Assembly: GCF_003860405.1 (NCBI RefSeq)
Contig: NZ_CP034170.1
Coordinates: 1,116,001-1,180,000 of the forward strand
Origin: Nakamurella antarctica
GTDB taxonomy: Bacteria; Actinomycetota; Actinomycetes; Mycobacteriales; Nakamurellaceae
Direction: 5' to 3'
DNA length: 64,000 nucleotides
Shown here: positions 17,148-25,980 of the stretch, in pieces
How the letters are laid out: every line of letters starts with the position of its first letter
How positions within the stretch are numbered: the stretch's first letter is position 1
Notes under the pieces: generated by a model
What the model was told of the DNA's origin: nothing
What the model saw: the letters and a program-made list of their open reading frames with translations, nothing else
Database searches by the model: none
Position numbers and translations under genes: made by a program

Positions 17148-18278
17148 TTACTTGACGCCCCACTTTGCGCAAGCCTCCGCGTAAGCGCTGGTGCAGATGT
17201 CGGTGGCAGCAGAGAACCCGTCACTGACGACTGTGTCCTGAATATTGTTGGCTGTGACCTTCACTGGTGCGAGCACGATTGAAGGTGTGTCGTCGCCATC
17301 GCTTGTCTTCAGTGTGGCGTCCGCTTTCTGTTTTTTGCCATTGGTGAGATCAATTGCCAAGCCGGCAGCGCGCTCTGCTTCGACCCTTACCGCACGGTAG
17401 ATCGTCATGAATTGTTCTCCCGCGAGAATCCTCTGGAGCGCAGCATTCTCGGCGTCCTGACCCGTGATCGGTGGAAGATCCGTGACGCCAGCACCCTTAA
17501 GTGCGGCAATGGCACCTCCGGTCATGCCGTCGTTCATGGAATAGATGCCCTTGATTTCGGCGCCGAACTGAGTGATCTGGCCGGTTACCCAGTCCTGAGC
17601 CTTCGCAGGGTCCCAACCCGGGGTGTCATACGTGGCCAAAATCTTATAGCCGCTGGCGTCTAGAACCGCCTGAGCACCGACCTTGAAGGCTTTCGCGCTG
17701 TCGTCTGGTGCACCGTTGAGCATGAGGATGCCGCCATCGCCAGGTTTCACACCTCGTGCCTTCATCTCTTCAATGAGAGATTCGGCCTGAATCTTTCCGA
17801 TCTGCTGGTTGTCGAAGGAGATGAAATATTCGAGGTCTGGGCTGTTGATGAATCTGTCGTAGGCAATCACGGGAACATTCTTAGCCTTGGCGCTCGCCAC
17901 GATGGCTGAAGCAGCTTGGGTGTCGACAGCAGACATGACCAACACGTTGATGCCTTGGGTGAGCATGGACTCGGCCTGCTGTTGCTGCTTGGCAGCATCG
18001 CCATCGGAGTTCGCGTACAGCACCTCGCAGCCGCTGCAAATTTCTTTGACCTTCGCTGTGAAAAGTGGGCGATCGGCTTTCTCGTAGCGGGCGGTCAGGG
18101 ATTCCGGAAGAATGAAGCCGATTTTTGCCGCAGCCGTGCTGGCCGCCTCGCTGGAAGCTCCGCTGCCTATGCTGCTGCTCTTGCCAGAATCGCCGCTACT
18201 GCCGCATGCGGTGAGTACGGCGGTCGCAAGGCCTAGCGCGCACATTGCCGCTATGGCTCTCTTCGTAGGTGTTCTCAT
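17148..18278 (-). CDS. Sugar-binding lipoprotein (XylF-like)
   Basis: A 376-residue periplasmic-binding-type lipoprotein. The signal peptide MRTPTKRAIAAMCALGLATA ends in the lipobox LTAC (lipidated Cys 25), followed by a Ser/Gly linker. The Peripla_BP_4 fold is shown by KIGFILPESLTARYEKADRP, NVLVMSAVDTQAA, IAYDRFINSPDLEYFISFDN and a GQDAEN hinge, which closely follow D-xylose-binding proteins. A strong AAGGGAGG precedes the chosen ATG. It heads the transporter operon after the ROK gene. Confidence 0.9.
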   Translation of the reverse strand: MRTPTKRAIAAMCALGLATAVLTACGSSGDSGKSSSIGSGASSEAASTAAAKIGFILPESLTARYEKADRPLFTAKVKEICSGCEVLYANSDGDAAKQQQQAESMLTQGINVLVMSAVDTQAASAIVASAKAKNVPVIAYDRFINSPDLEYFISFDNQQIGKIQAESLIEEMKARGVKPGDGGILMLNGAPDDSAKAFKVGAQAVLDASGYKILATYDTPGWDPAKAQDWVTGQITQFGAEIKGIYSMNDGMTGGAIAALKGAGVTDLPPITGQDAENAALQRILAGEQFMTIYRAVRVEAERAAGLAIDLTNGKKQKADATLKTSDGDDTPSIVLAPVKVTANNIQDTVVSDGFSAATDICTSAYAEACAKWGVK

Positions 18279-18368
18279 GCAAGCCTCCCTTGGAGCCACC
18301 GTCGTTGGTGACTGAGGCGAGCATGACATTCCTCACTCTTGGCGTCAAGTATTGAAACCAATGATTTT

Positions 18369-19556
18369 CTAAAGTCGCAGTGCGCTCCGGGCTATTTCGA
18401 TGTGGTCAATAGCTAGCAGTATGGACCCAAGTACTCCCGCTCGAATTCCGACCTGTGCCTGGATGATTTCGGGGGTTGATCCCTCGCCAGCCAGGAATGA
18501 TGTCTCGACCTCGCGTCTGATCGGACCAAGCAACAGTTCCCCGGCGCGGCTCATCTCTCCGCCAATGACGATGCGTGCCGGGTTGATGAGCATGCACATG
18601 GTCACTGCCGCGACTCCGATACTGCTTCCTGCCTCGGCTATCGCTCGGATGCAAGCGTCATCACCTGCCATCGCCCTCGCCAGTAGGTCGCTGAGCTTGA
18701 GGTTCCGATAGGTATCCTTGAGCCGTTCGAGCACCGCGCCTCCGCCGGCCACCGCGTCGAGACAACCTCTGCTGCCACACGAGCACTTTGGCCCGTTCTC
18801 CCGGATCGTCATATGTCCGAATTCGCCAGCGGTGCCGGAATTACCGATGAACAAGCGGCCGTCAATAATGAGGCCAGCGCCTACCCCCTCGTTGATGTCG
18901 ATAAAGATGCCATGCTCAGTGCCTCGCAGCGCTCCCATTCGTAGCTCTGCGAGCGCTGCAAGATTGCTGGCATTCGCGACCCACGCGGGCTTTCCGAGTC
19001 CTCTTTGCAGTATTTCTGCGATGGGGACGCGTTCCCAGCCACGGAGTTCACCGTGCGCCATGACAGTTCCCGAGTGTCTTTCCACTGGCGCGTTGATTGC
19101 GACCCCGACGCCGAGCAGTTCGTCTGAGGATGCACCGACAGCGTCGAGCATGTCTGCGATAAGGAGCAGGCTCTTCCGCAACTCGTTGTCAGCGCGGTGG
19201 TCCTTTCCGAGAGGCATCTCATGCTCGGCGATGACGGTCTTGGCGACGTCCGACAGAACGATTCGAAGGTGCCTCCGTGAGATGTGGATTCCCGCAACCA
19301 GCCCGAGTTCCCTAGCCAGCGTTACGAACACAGCTCGTCGACCGCTCTGCGTCGCGTCGACCGTGTGGAGGATGCCAGCCGAAGAGAGCTCTTTTACGAT
19401 GTTGTGAACGGTGCCCGCTGACAAACCCGATGCTCCCGCCAATTCGGCTTTGCTGAGCCCGCCGTGTTTGTGTAATGCTTCCACAATCCTGCGCCGATTG
19501 GCTTCACGAAGTGAAGCCTGCGAGCCCGGAGTGCGCGTCTGATAGGTCACGTTCAT
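18369..19556 (-). CDS. ROK-family transcriptional repressor (XylR/NagC type)
   Basis: 395 residues. The N-terminal winged helix (about 15-75: LSKAELAGASGLSAGTVHNI) binds DNA, and the ROK domain follows with GVGVAINAPVE, INEGVGAGLIIDG, GEFGHMTI and the zinc site CSCGSRGCLD. The kinase-type phosphate loop is poor, as is usual in regulators. It lies 90 bases upstream of the binding-protein gene on the same strand and probably represses that operon and perhaps the divergent cupin gene when the sugar is absent. Confidence 0.92.
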   Translation of the reverse strand: MNVTYQTRTPGSQASLREANRRRIVEALHKHGGLSKAELAGASGLSAGTVHNIVKELSSAGILHTVDATQSGRRAVFVTLARELGLVAGIHISRRHLRIVLSDVAKTVIAEHEMPLGKDHRADNELRKSLLLIADMLDAVGASSDELLGVGVAINAPVERHSGTVMAHGELRGWERVPIAEILQRGLGKPAWVANASNLAALAELRMGALRGTEHGIFIDINEGVGAGLIIDGRLFIGNSGTAGEFGHMTIRENGPKCSCGSRGCLDAVAGGGAVLERLKDTYRNLKLSDLLARAMAGDDACIRAIAEAGSSIGVAAVTMCMLINPARIVIGGEMSRAGELLLGPIRREVETSFLAGEGSTPEIIQAQVGIRAGVLGSILLAIDHIEIARSALRL

Positions 19557-19572
19557 AAGGTACCGCCAGCCG

Positions 19573-19586
19573 CCGCCGCGCGGCGG
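19573..19586. promoter_or_regulatory. GC palindrome between the ROK and cupin genes
   Basis: CCGCCGCGCGGCGG is a perfect 14-bp palindrome in the 60-base divergent intergenic region. It could be an operator, but such GC palindromes also arise by chance. Confidence 0.3.
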
Positions 19587-19616
19587 GGCGAGGTAGAGGA
19601 AGGGGAGGGACCCGTT

Positions 19617-20189
19617 GTGACTATCGATAATGTGCGGGTGATTGTGCTGGGGGAGTCGAAACCTGACGAATCGGAATTCGTGCAGGTCACCCCCGTGAAG
19701 CCGTTTCTAATGGGACCAACGCAGCGATGGTGGAACGCCTGGGGATGGGATGCGCCTATTGAGCTGCCGTGGCACTCCAAGGAGGTCTACACGCCCTTGA
19801 GCCATTTTCCGCTGCCAGGCGGAGCCCGCGTCATGGTCGCTAGATTTCCTGAAGCCGACATCTATCTCGACGAAGCTCCGGTAACCCCAGAGCACCAAGC
19901 CGACCACGACAGGGTGATCGACATGCTCTCTGCTGTTGATGTGGCAATGACCGCTGTTGGTCCGCATCCGGCTATGCATCGAACAGACACCGTCGACCTG
20001 GGATTCGTCGCAGAGGGCGAGGTAGACCTCGAAGCGAGCGACGGAACGGTGGTAACCCTCCGGGCAGGTGACATTTATGTCAACAGTGGCGCCGTCCACG
20101 CGTGGAAGGCGCGACAATCCGGCGCGACTGTCTTCTTCGTATTTCTGGGGGCAAATCGAAAGTCAGTTCCAGGTCCTGTAGGACCGTGA
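19617..20189 (+). CDS. Cupin-domain protein
   Basis: 190 residues with one cupin barrel in the C-terminal half. LGFVAEGEVDLEASDGTVV and LRAGDIYVNSGAVHAWKARQ are the two motifs, with His residues for a metal. The N-terminal half resembles the extension of small cupins from sugar or aromatic catabolism. GGGGAGGG precedes the GTG. A TetR gene follows 16 bases later. The substrate is unknown. Confidence 0.78.
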   Translation: MTIDNVRVIVLGESKPDESEFVQVTPVKPFLMGPTQRWWNAWGWDAPIELPWHSKEVYTPLSHFPLPGGARVMVARFPEADIYLDEAPVTPEHQADHDRVIDMLSAVDVAMTAVGPHPAMHRTDTVDLGFVAEGEVDLEASDGTVVTLRAGDIYVNSGAVHAWKARQSGATVFFVFLGANRKSVPGPVGP

Positions 20190-20205
20190 CGCCTACAATC
20201 GTGGG

Positions 20206-20817
20206 ATGGCGCCCGAAACGCACACCAAGCAGACTTCGTACGGACGCAAAGGTGAACAGCGACGCATCGAGATAATCGAACGAGCGATCGCGCTTTTTGC
20301 TAGGCGGAGCGTAGGAAGTTCGCTCCGCGAGATCGGCGAGGAGATTGGTGTTTCCCATGCGGCCTTGCGGTATTACTTTGCCACGCGCGACCAGCTGCTA
20401 GTGGAAATCTATCGGACCCACGAGGCTGCATTCCGGTCGGAACCCATCCCGCTGAAACTTTCCGCAGTCTCGGCGATGGATCGGCGTGCTGCGCAGAATG
20501 CTGCTATTCCAGGTCTGGTGGCACTGTACGCAACCCTGTCTACCGACGCGTTGCAGCGAGACAACCACCCTGTGACGCGCGAATTCATTCAGCGCAGATT
20601 CGTTCGGGTCCGATCTCAACTCGCGGAACGGGTTCGTGAGGGGCAACGTCTTGGCTTGGTTGCGAACACGCTAGATCCGCATGACGTCGCGGCACTCATT
20701 GCGGCAGCGTCCGATGGTCTCCAGCTACAGCAATTACTCGATCCGGAGGCGGTCGACACTCGCAGGTCACTCAGTATCCTGGAGCATCTATTAAGCCCGT
20801 CAGCGCAAGCTAGCTGA
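20206..20817 (+). CDS. TetR-family transcriptional regulator
   Basis: 203 residues with an N-terminal TetR helix-turn-helix (IEIIERAIALFARRSVGSSL, then EIGVSHAALRYYFATRDQLL) and a helical ligand domain. It directly follows the cupin gene and probably shares its promoter. A small hairpin (GGTCC-TGTA-GGACC) lies between them at 20172-20185. Confidence 0.88.
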   Translation: MAPETHTKQTSYGRKGEQRRIEIIERAIALFARRSVGSSLREIGEEIGVSHAALRYYFATRDQLLVEIYRTHEAAFRSEPIPLKLSAVSAMDRRAAQNAAIPGLVALYATLSTDALQRDNHPVTREFIQRRFVRVRSQLAERVREGQRLGLVANTLDPHDVAALIAAASDGLQLQQLLDPEAVDTRRSLSILEHLLSPSAQAS

Positions 20818-20949
20818 AGCCGGTTAGTGCATTCAGGGCAGATGCACGCAGTCTCATACCGCGCCGGTTCAAAGTGCAGAATCCGAAATGGTGCGCGTGG
20901 ACGCCGGCAGAAAACCTTCCCGAGTCCACGCGCTCCCTTCGCCGAGAGA

Positions 20950-22062
20950 CTAAGAGACAGCTTGCGTGGGGTCGAAGTCCAGCGGAAGTAGCGGGACGGC
21001 GGCAGCGCTAGATGTGATTTCCACAGCCGAACCAGAATGTGCCGCATCGCTGATCCCAGTCATGATCTCTAAGACATGCGCCGCGAGCGCGCCGGAAGCT
21101 CTTTCGGCGACGCCAGCACGAATGGAGCGGACGAGATCTACCACCCCGGTACCCCTGCCACCGCTGGCGCCTTGCGCTGGAATGACGAGTGGTTCGTCGC
21201 GACCATAACTCCATAGCAAACTTTCTCCGTCAAACAGGTTCGGATCAGGAAGCGTCAATGTGCCATTTGTACCGTTGACCTCGATATGGCCCGCCTTCCG
21301 GCGCGCATGTTGGAAAGAGAAGGTGGACTGCGCTGATCTGCCGCCAGTGAACTCAATCAGCGCTGAATGGTGTGTCGGGACGAGAACCGGAAAACTGTCG
21401 CCTGCTCGCGGCCCGGTGCCGATGATGCGAGAGGACTGGGATTGCGACGAGGTCGCGTGTACCCGAGTTGCTGACCCGAACACATGAATCAGGGCGGTGA
21501 GGTAGTACGGCCCCATGTCGAGGAGCGGTCCAGCGCCGTCAGCAAATAGGAAGTCAGGGTTCGGGTGCCAGCGATCCGGACCCGGCACGTGGAACGTTGT
21601 GATGGCCGTGAGTGGTTCGCCGATGTCGCCACGTGCGATCGCCCGAAATGCCGTTTGCAGACCGGCCCCCAACACTGTGTCGGGCGCGCATGCAACTCGC
21701 AATCCTGCGGCGGTTGCAGTGCTGAGAAGCAGTTTCGCAGCTTCGGTAGTCGTCGCGATGGGCTTTTCGACCCATACATGCTTCCCTGCCTCGAGGATGA
21801 GTTGGGTTATCTCGGCATGCGCGGAAGGGATGGTGAGATTGACTACGACGTCGACGTCTGTCCTAGCCAGAAGCTCTTCAACCCGGCCCGATTCTGGAAC
21901 ACCGTGTGCTGCCGCCTGCTCTGCCGCGCGCTCAAGGTCGATATCAGCGATGAAACGGACTTCGACGTCCGGGAAGCGCTGAAGATTCGTGAGATATTGC
22001 GTCGAGATCACGCCCGCTCCAATGATCCCGACTCCGACCGGTGCATTGTCCACAGGGCTCAT
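20950..22062 (-). CDS. Gfo/Idh/MocA-family oxidoreductase
   Basis: A 370-residue NAD(P)-dependent sugar or inositol-type dehydrogenase. It has the Rossmann motif VGIIGAGVISTQYL at the N-terminus, the family EKPIATT motif near residue 97, and a C-terminal beta-sheet domain with GADGPLLDMGPYYLTALIHV-like sequence (here GAGPLLDMGPYYLTAL). The ATG overlaps the stop of the isomerase gene (ATGA). Together they suggest oxidation and isomerisation of a rare sugar or cyclitol. Confidence 0.9.
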   Translation of the reverse strand: MSPVDNAPVGVGIIGAGVISTQYLTNLQRFPDVEVRFIADIDLERAAEQAAAHGVPESGRVEELLARTDVDVVVNLTIPSAHAEITQLILEAGKHVWVEKPIATTTEAAKLLLSTATAAGLRVACAPDTVLGAGLQTAFRAIARGDIGEPLTAITTFHVPGPDRWHPNPDFLFADGAGPLLDMGPYYLTALIHVFGSATRVHATSSQSQSSRIIGTGPRAGDSFPVLVPTHHSALIEFTGGRSAQSTFSFQHARRKAGHIEVNGTNGTLTLPDPNLFDGESLLWSYGRDEPLVIPAQGASGGRGTGVVDLVRSIRAGVAERASGALAAHVLEIMTGISDAAHSGSAVEITSSAAAVPLLPLDFDPTQAVS

Positions 22063-22871
22063 GCTGAGACCTCAGTGTCGTTATCGCTCAACCAGACGAA
22101 TGATTGGGCGATACCGTCGAAGACATCACCAGCGAAGGCGTCAAACTCGATCACTCTCAGCGCGCGCGGGGCCGCAGCCAGAAGGTCGGGCAGGGCGACC
22201 TCTCCTTGACCTGCAGGAGTCTGTCGCTCGAGCGCCGCCTGGAAACGAGCCGGATCAAGCGATTGCTGTTCGCTGCGGGGCAAAACATCCCGAATGTCTC
22301 CCGTCACATTCCCATCCTTGACGTGCAGCGCGGTGACTTGTGAACCGAGGGAACGAAGAATGTCCATTCCGCTCCCGCCTCCTACTGTCAACCAAAACAG
22401 GTCAACCTCGAGCAAAACCTCGGGCGCTAGGTGTTGGACAAAGACCTCATAAGCGGGACGGCCTTCTATCTGGTTTGCAAACTCCCACTGATGGTTGTGG
22501 TAACCGACGTTCAAACCGTGTTCAGTCGCTTTGGCGGACAGGGAGTTAAGACGGTCCGCCGTGACTTTGACATCCTCAAGGCTCTTCCATAGAGACGCCG
22601 GCACGTGGGGCTCGATCACAGTAGAAATGCCCAACTCAAGTGCTGCCTCGAATATTCTTTCCGGTTCTGATGCCGCGACGAGCGCAGCGTGACCAGTGGG
22701 CGCGCTGATGCCGCAATCTGCGAAAGCCTGCCGGTACTCGGGAACGCGGTGCTGAAATCCGTAAGGTTCGACGTGGCGGAATCCGATGTCGGCAAGGCGA
22801 GCGACCGTTCCCTGTAGGTCGTCATCGATCGCACTTCGTACGGAAAATAGCTGGACGGATGGGGCTGACAC
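22059..22871 (-). CDS. Sugar phosphate isomerase/epimerase (AP_endonuc_2 TIM barrel)
   Basis: 270 residues of the xylose-isomerase-like superfamily (inositol catabolism IolE/IolI and tagatose epimerase relatives). Metal-site residues are visible in VIEPHVPAS, GYHNHQWEF, EVDLFWLTVGG and ALHVKDG. I placed the start at GTG 22871 because ACAGGAG precedes it; the ATG at 22895 has no such site. It is first in a two-gene operon with the dehydrogenase. Confidence 0.86.
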   Translation of the reverse strand: MSAPSVQLFSVRSAIDDDLQGTVARLADIGFRHVEPYGFQHRVPEYRQAFADCGISAPTGHAALVAASEPERIFEAALELGISTVIEPHVPASLWKSLEDVKVTADRLNSLSAKATEHGLNVGYHNHQWEFANQIEGRPAYEVFVQHLAPEVLLEVDLFWLTVGGGSGMDILRSLGSQVTALHVKDGNVTGDIRDVLPRSEQQSLDPARFQAALERQTPAGQGEVALPDLLAAAPRALRVIEFDAFAGDVFDGIAQSFVWLSDNDTEVSA

Positions 22872-22895
22872 GGTTGGCTCCTGTTCTCCGCGCAT

Positions 22896-23256
22896 GGATG
22901 CTGCGGCTCTTCGAGCGATGTTAGCGGATTTTCTTACAATGGAAGAATTTTACGTCCCCAGTTCTGTACCTTCACCGCTACGAGAGTTAGACCCCGGAAT
23001 AGATCACTCGCCCTGCGCCCACGGCGGGAGTTTGGCCGCGGCAAAGGTCTGGACCGTGTTCTCATGCGACAGCCGAGCGCGCCGCGAAACGACTATGGCG
23101 CTACGACTATGGCGCTGATGCATCGACTGGAGTATGGACGAGGGCCGGAAGTCGAAAGCATAGGGTGATTTCGGCGCCGGCGCCCCGCCGTGAAACGGGA
23201 TCGGATCTCTGTCCAAGTCGTTATACTTGGGGTCACCTATCGCGGTTGGAGTCGAC
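22896..23256. other. Divergent promoter region between the isomerase and lacI-type genes
   Basis: No gene seen. It holds a TGTTAGCG half-site (22920-22927) near the isomerase promoter side, a 14-bp tandem duplication (CGACTATGGCGCT twice, about 23088-23116), and the dyad at 23213-23230 in front of the LacI-type gene. Confidence 0.5.
23213..23230 (+). promoter_or_regulatory. Inverted repeat over a -10 element before the LacI-type gene
   Basis: CCAAGT-CGTTAT-ACTTGG is a perfect inverted repeat. TATACT at 23222-23227 inside it fits a -10 hexamer, about 30 bases before the GTG start. No good -35 is seen. The overlap suggests autoregulation. Confidence 0.5.
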
Positions 23257-24273
23257 GTGAGTTCAAGTGCACGCCGTGATCCGAGCATCAAAGAAGTAGC
23301 GTTGGTGGCGGGTGTGTCGCACATGACGGTTTCGCGCGTCATGAACGACTATCCGGGAATTAAACCGGAAACCCGGCAGCGGGTGCTTGATGTCGTCGAG
23401 CAAATGGGATACCGCCCCAACATGGTGGCGCGTTCCCTCGCCACTCAGCGCACCAAACGAATCGGCGTGCTCGTCGAGAGTGCGGTCGAATTTGGCGAGA
23501 GCGACATGGTTCGCGCTATCGAGACCGCCGCGAGGGCCGTGGGTTACTCGGTGACATCCGTAGCAGTCCGGGACAACGATATGTCCCCTCAGGACGCAAT
23601 TGCGCATCTGACGTCGCAGGGCGTGGATGCTCTGTGTGTGGTGGCACCGCGGTCTTCTTCAGTGGCCGCCCTGCGACAGATCACAGTATCTGTCCCCGTG
23701 CTGGTGGTGAAGTCTGATAAGGACCCTACTTTTCTCACTGTCTCTGCGGATCAGCAGCAGGGCACCAATCTCGTCGTAGATCACCTTGCAGGCTTGGGTC
23801 ATCGCGATATTCTGCACATCGCGGGCCCCCTCGACTGGCTTGACGCGCGGGGGCGGGAGCGAGCATTTCACGCTCGGGTGAAGTCATGGGGAATGCGGGA
23901 GCGAGCGATCGTCATAGGCGATTGGACAGCCGACTTCGGGTACGACTTCTCCAGGACCATCACTAAGGTTCCGGAGTACACCGCTATCTTTGCAGCAAAC
24001 GACGACATGGCCTTGGGCGTCATCCATGGGCTGCACGATAATGGAATCAGTGTTCCCAAAGATATGAGTGTCGTAGGCTTCGACGACCTCCCAACTTCGC
24101 GGCACTTCTTACCCCCATTGACGACCGTTCGCCAGGACTTTCGCGCTCTGGGCGCGAAGGTGATGGACGTTCTCCGCGCCGCTCTTGAAAATCGCGAGAT
24201 CCCACAGCGCTCCAAAATTGCCACTGAACTTATCGTTCGCCAGTCCACTGCCCAGCCCAGGCACCTTTCGTGA
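23257..24273 (+). CDS. LacI-family transcriptional regulator
   Basis: 338 residues. The N-terminal LacI helix-turn-helix is IKEVALVAGVSHMTVSRVMN, with the hinge helix YRPNMVARSLATQRTKRIGV, then a periplasmic-binding-like effector domain (VVDHLAGLGHRDILHIAGPL, AIFAANDDMALGVIHGL, VVGFDDLPTSRHFLPPLTTV). The GTG at 23257 has GGTTGGAG upstream; a TTG at 23227 is the longer alternative. It lies 16 bases before a sugar ATPase and likely controls the transporter genes to 30.9 kb. Confidence 0.92.
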   Translation: MSSSARRDPSIKEVALVAGVSHMTVSRVMNDYPGIKPETRQRVLDVVEQMGYRPNMVARSLATQRTKRIGVLVESAVEFGESDMVRAIETAARAVGYSVTSVAVRDNDMSPQDAIAHLTSQGVDALCVVAPRSSSVAALRQITVSVPVLVVKSDKDPTFLTVSADQQQGTNLVVDHLAGLGHRDILHIAGPLDWLDARGRERAFHARVKSWGMRERAIVIGDWTADFGYDFSRTITKVPEYTAIFAANDDMALGVIHGLHDNGISVPKDMSVVGFDDLPTSRHFLPPLTTVRQDFRALGAKVMDVLRAALENREIPQRSKIATELIVRQSTAQPRHLS

Positions 24274-24289
24274 AGCAGGAGTGAGAAGT

Positions 24290-25813
24290 ATGGTTTCTGC
24301 GGTCATAGAAATGTCTGGGATCAGCGTGAGCTTCGCGGGATCGCCAGCCCTTCAGCAGGCGAGCCTGCGGTTGTTTCCAGGCGAAGTCCATGCTCTGATG
24401 GGCGAAAACGGAGCCGGTAAATCGACGCTCATTAAAGCTCTCACCGGCGTTTACTCGCTGGACGAGGGCGAGATTCGTATTGACGGCGACCGTAAGCGCA
24501 TGACTGGGACGGCTGACGCGGAAGCGGCTGGTATTGCGGTCGTCTATCAGGATACGTACCTCTGTTCAAACCTGACGGTGGGTGAGAACGTCATGCTCGG
24601 GCACGAGATTCGTGGGCGGGCGGGGATTAACTGGAAAGCCACTCATCAACGGGCGTCCGAGGTTCTGGGGGAGCTGGCGCTTGACGATTTGGACCCACGC
24701 CAGAGGTTGTCGTCACTTCCGATTGCGGTGAGACAGCTCGTAGCCATTTGTCGAGGGATGGTCACACGTCCTCGCGTACTTGTTCTGGACGAGCCAACCT
24801 CGAGTTTGGACGATGGAGAAGTAGCCAGACTTTTCACGGTACTTCGGAAGCTGTGTACGCAAGGGGTAGCCATCCTCTTCGTCTCACATTTCCTCGAGCA
24901 GGTCTACACGATCAGCGATCGCATGACCGTCCTCCGCGATGGAGAGATGGTGGGTGAGTTCCTCACTAGAGAGCTTGACCGCTCCGAACTCATCTCCACG
25001 ATGATCGGGAAGGACATCGCAACACTGCGAGCAATAGGCTCAGAGAGGCGCTCTCATCGTGAGGAGCCCACCGGGCCCGCGATCTACCGCGCCGAGGGTA
25101 TCGGTCGGCGAGGGGTGCTCGTTCCGACGAACATCGATATTCATCAGGGCGAAATTGTCGGGTTCGCAGGGCTGAGGGGCTCCGGACGAACCGAATTTGC
25201 CCGGCTTCTTGCGGGCGCGGAGCGATCCGATTCGGGAACTGTGACACTTCGTGGTCAGGTCGTCACATTGCCTTCTCCTTCCGCTGCCCTCGCACATCGA
25301 ATTGCTTATTCGAGTGAAAATCGACGCGATGACGGAATCATCGAAGATCTCAGCATCAGAAAGAACATCCTGCTGGCACTTCAGGCTGTTCGCGGCTGGT
25401 CACGACCACTGTCCAAGATGGAGGGCGACGCGCTCGTCGGTGACTACATGGAATCTCTCGGCATCGTTCCGGGCGATGCGGACATGCCAGCGAAATTTCT
25501 GTCCGGAGGTAATCAACAGAAAGTACTGCTCGCCCGCTGGCTGGTTACACGACCCCGCGTCCTCATTCTTGATGAACCAACTCGCGGTATCGACGTCAGC
25601 ACAAAGGTGCAGTTCCAAGCTCGCGTTGCCCAACTGGCGCGGGAGGGGGTGGCGGTGGTTTTCGTATCTTCCCAGCTCGAAGAAGTCGTGCGCTTGAGTG
25701 ATCGGATCGTAGTGATGAAGGATCGGCAGAAGATCGGCGAGGTCAGCAACGGTCCCGGAGTCAACGTGAACACGATCGTCGAAATGATCGCGGGGGATAC
25801 CGAAGACACCTGA
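24290..25813 (+). CDS. Sugar ABC transporter tandem ATPase (YtfR-like, first copy)
   Basis: 507 residues with two ATPase halves. The first has Walker A GENGAGKST, VYQDTYLCSNL and Walker B VLVLDEPTSSL. The second has SGGNQQKVLLARWL and VLILDEPTRGID but the usual degenerate Walker A (GLRGSGRTE). The N-half signature is degenerate (LSSLPIAVRQLVAICR). It is strikingly similar along its whole length to the ATPase at 27188-28768, so the two are duplicates. The ATG at 24290 follows CAGGAG; a longer frame overlaps the LacI gene. Confidence 0.88.
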   Translation: MVSAVIEMSGISVSFAGSPALQQASLRLFPGEVHALMGENGAGKSTLIKALTGVYSLDEGEIRIDGDRKRMTGTADAEAAGIAVVYQDTYLCSNLTVGENVMLGHEIRGRAGINWKATHQRASEVLGELALDDLDPRQRLSSLPIAVRQLVAICRGMVTRPRVLVLDEPTSSLDDGEVARLFTVLRKLCTQGVAILFVSHFLEQVYTISDRMTVLRDGEMVGEFLTRELDRSELISTMIGKDIATLRAIGSERRSHREEPTGPAIYRAEGIGRRGVLVPTNIDIHQGEIVGFAGLRGSGRTEFARLLAGAERSDSGTVTLRGQVVTLPSPSAALAHRIAYSSENRRDDGIIEDLSIRKNILLALQAVRGWSRPLSKMEGDALVGDYMESLGIVPGDADMPAKFLSGGNQQKVLLARWLVTRPRVLILDEPTRGIDVSTKVQFQARVAQLAREGVAVVFVSSQLEEVVRLSDRIVVMKDRQKIGEVSNGPGVNVNTIVEMIAGDTEDT

Positions 25814-25844
25814 ATTCGACATGAAAAAAACCCTTGTGGTAATC

Positions 25845-25864
25845 AAATGTTCGCGCTAACATTT
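25845..25864. promoter_or_regulatory. Perfect inverted repeat, likely LacI-family operator
   Basis: AAATGTTCGCGCTAACATTT: seven-base arms AAATGTT/AACATTT around a GCGC centre. LacI-family operators have this pattern of a dyad with a central CG. It lies 117 bases upstream of the binding-protein gene and is the best candidate site for the LacI-type regulator. Confidence 0.62.
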
Positions 25865-25869
25865 CGAAC

Positions 25870-25891
25870 AACACGCAGTCAGCGTGTTTTT
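25870..25891 (+). terminator. Small hairpin with T-run before the binding-protein gene
   Basis: AACACGC-AGTCA-GCGTGTT followed by TTT. It may end the first ATPase transcript or form a leader structure. It is short, so support is moderate. Confidence 0.4.
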
Positions 25892-25910
25892 CAACACAGC
25901 GTCTCGCCAC

Positions 25911-25936
25911 ATCGGCGACAACATGTGGCGACAACA
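25911..25936 (+). repeat. 13-bp tandem repeat in the binding-protein leader
   Basis: GGCGACAACATGT occurs twice in a row, about 45 bases before the start codon of the sugar-binding lipoprotein. Its role is unknown. Coordinates are approximate to a base or two. Confidence 0.45.
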
Positions 25937-25980
25937 TGTAGGGCTCGCAATGGCTGCCCTATATCTCAAGGAGGAGATTC

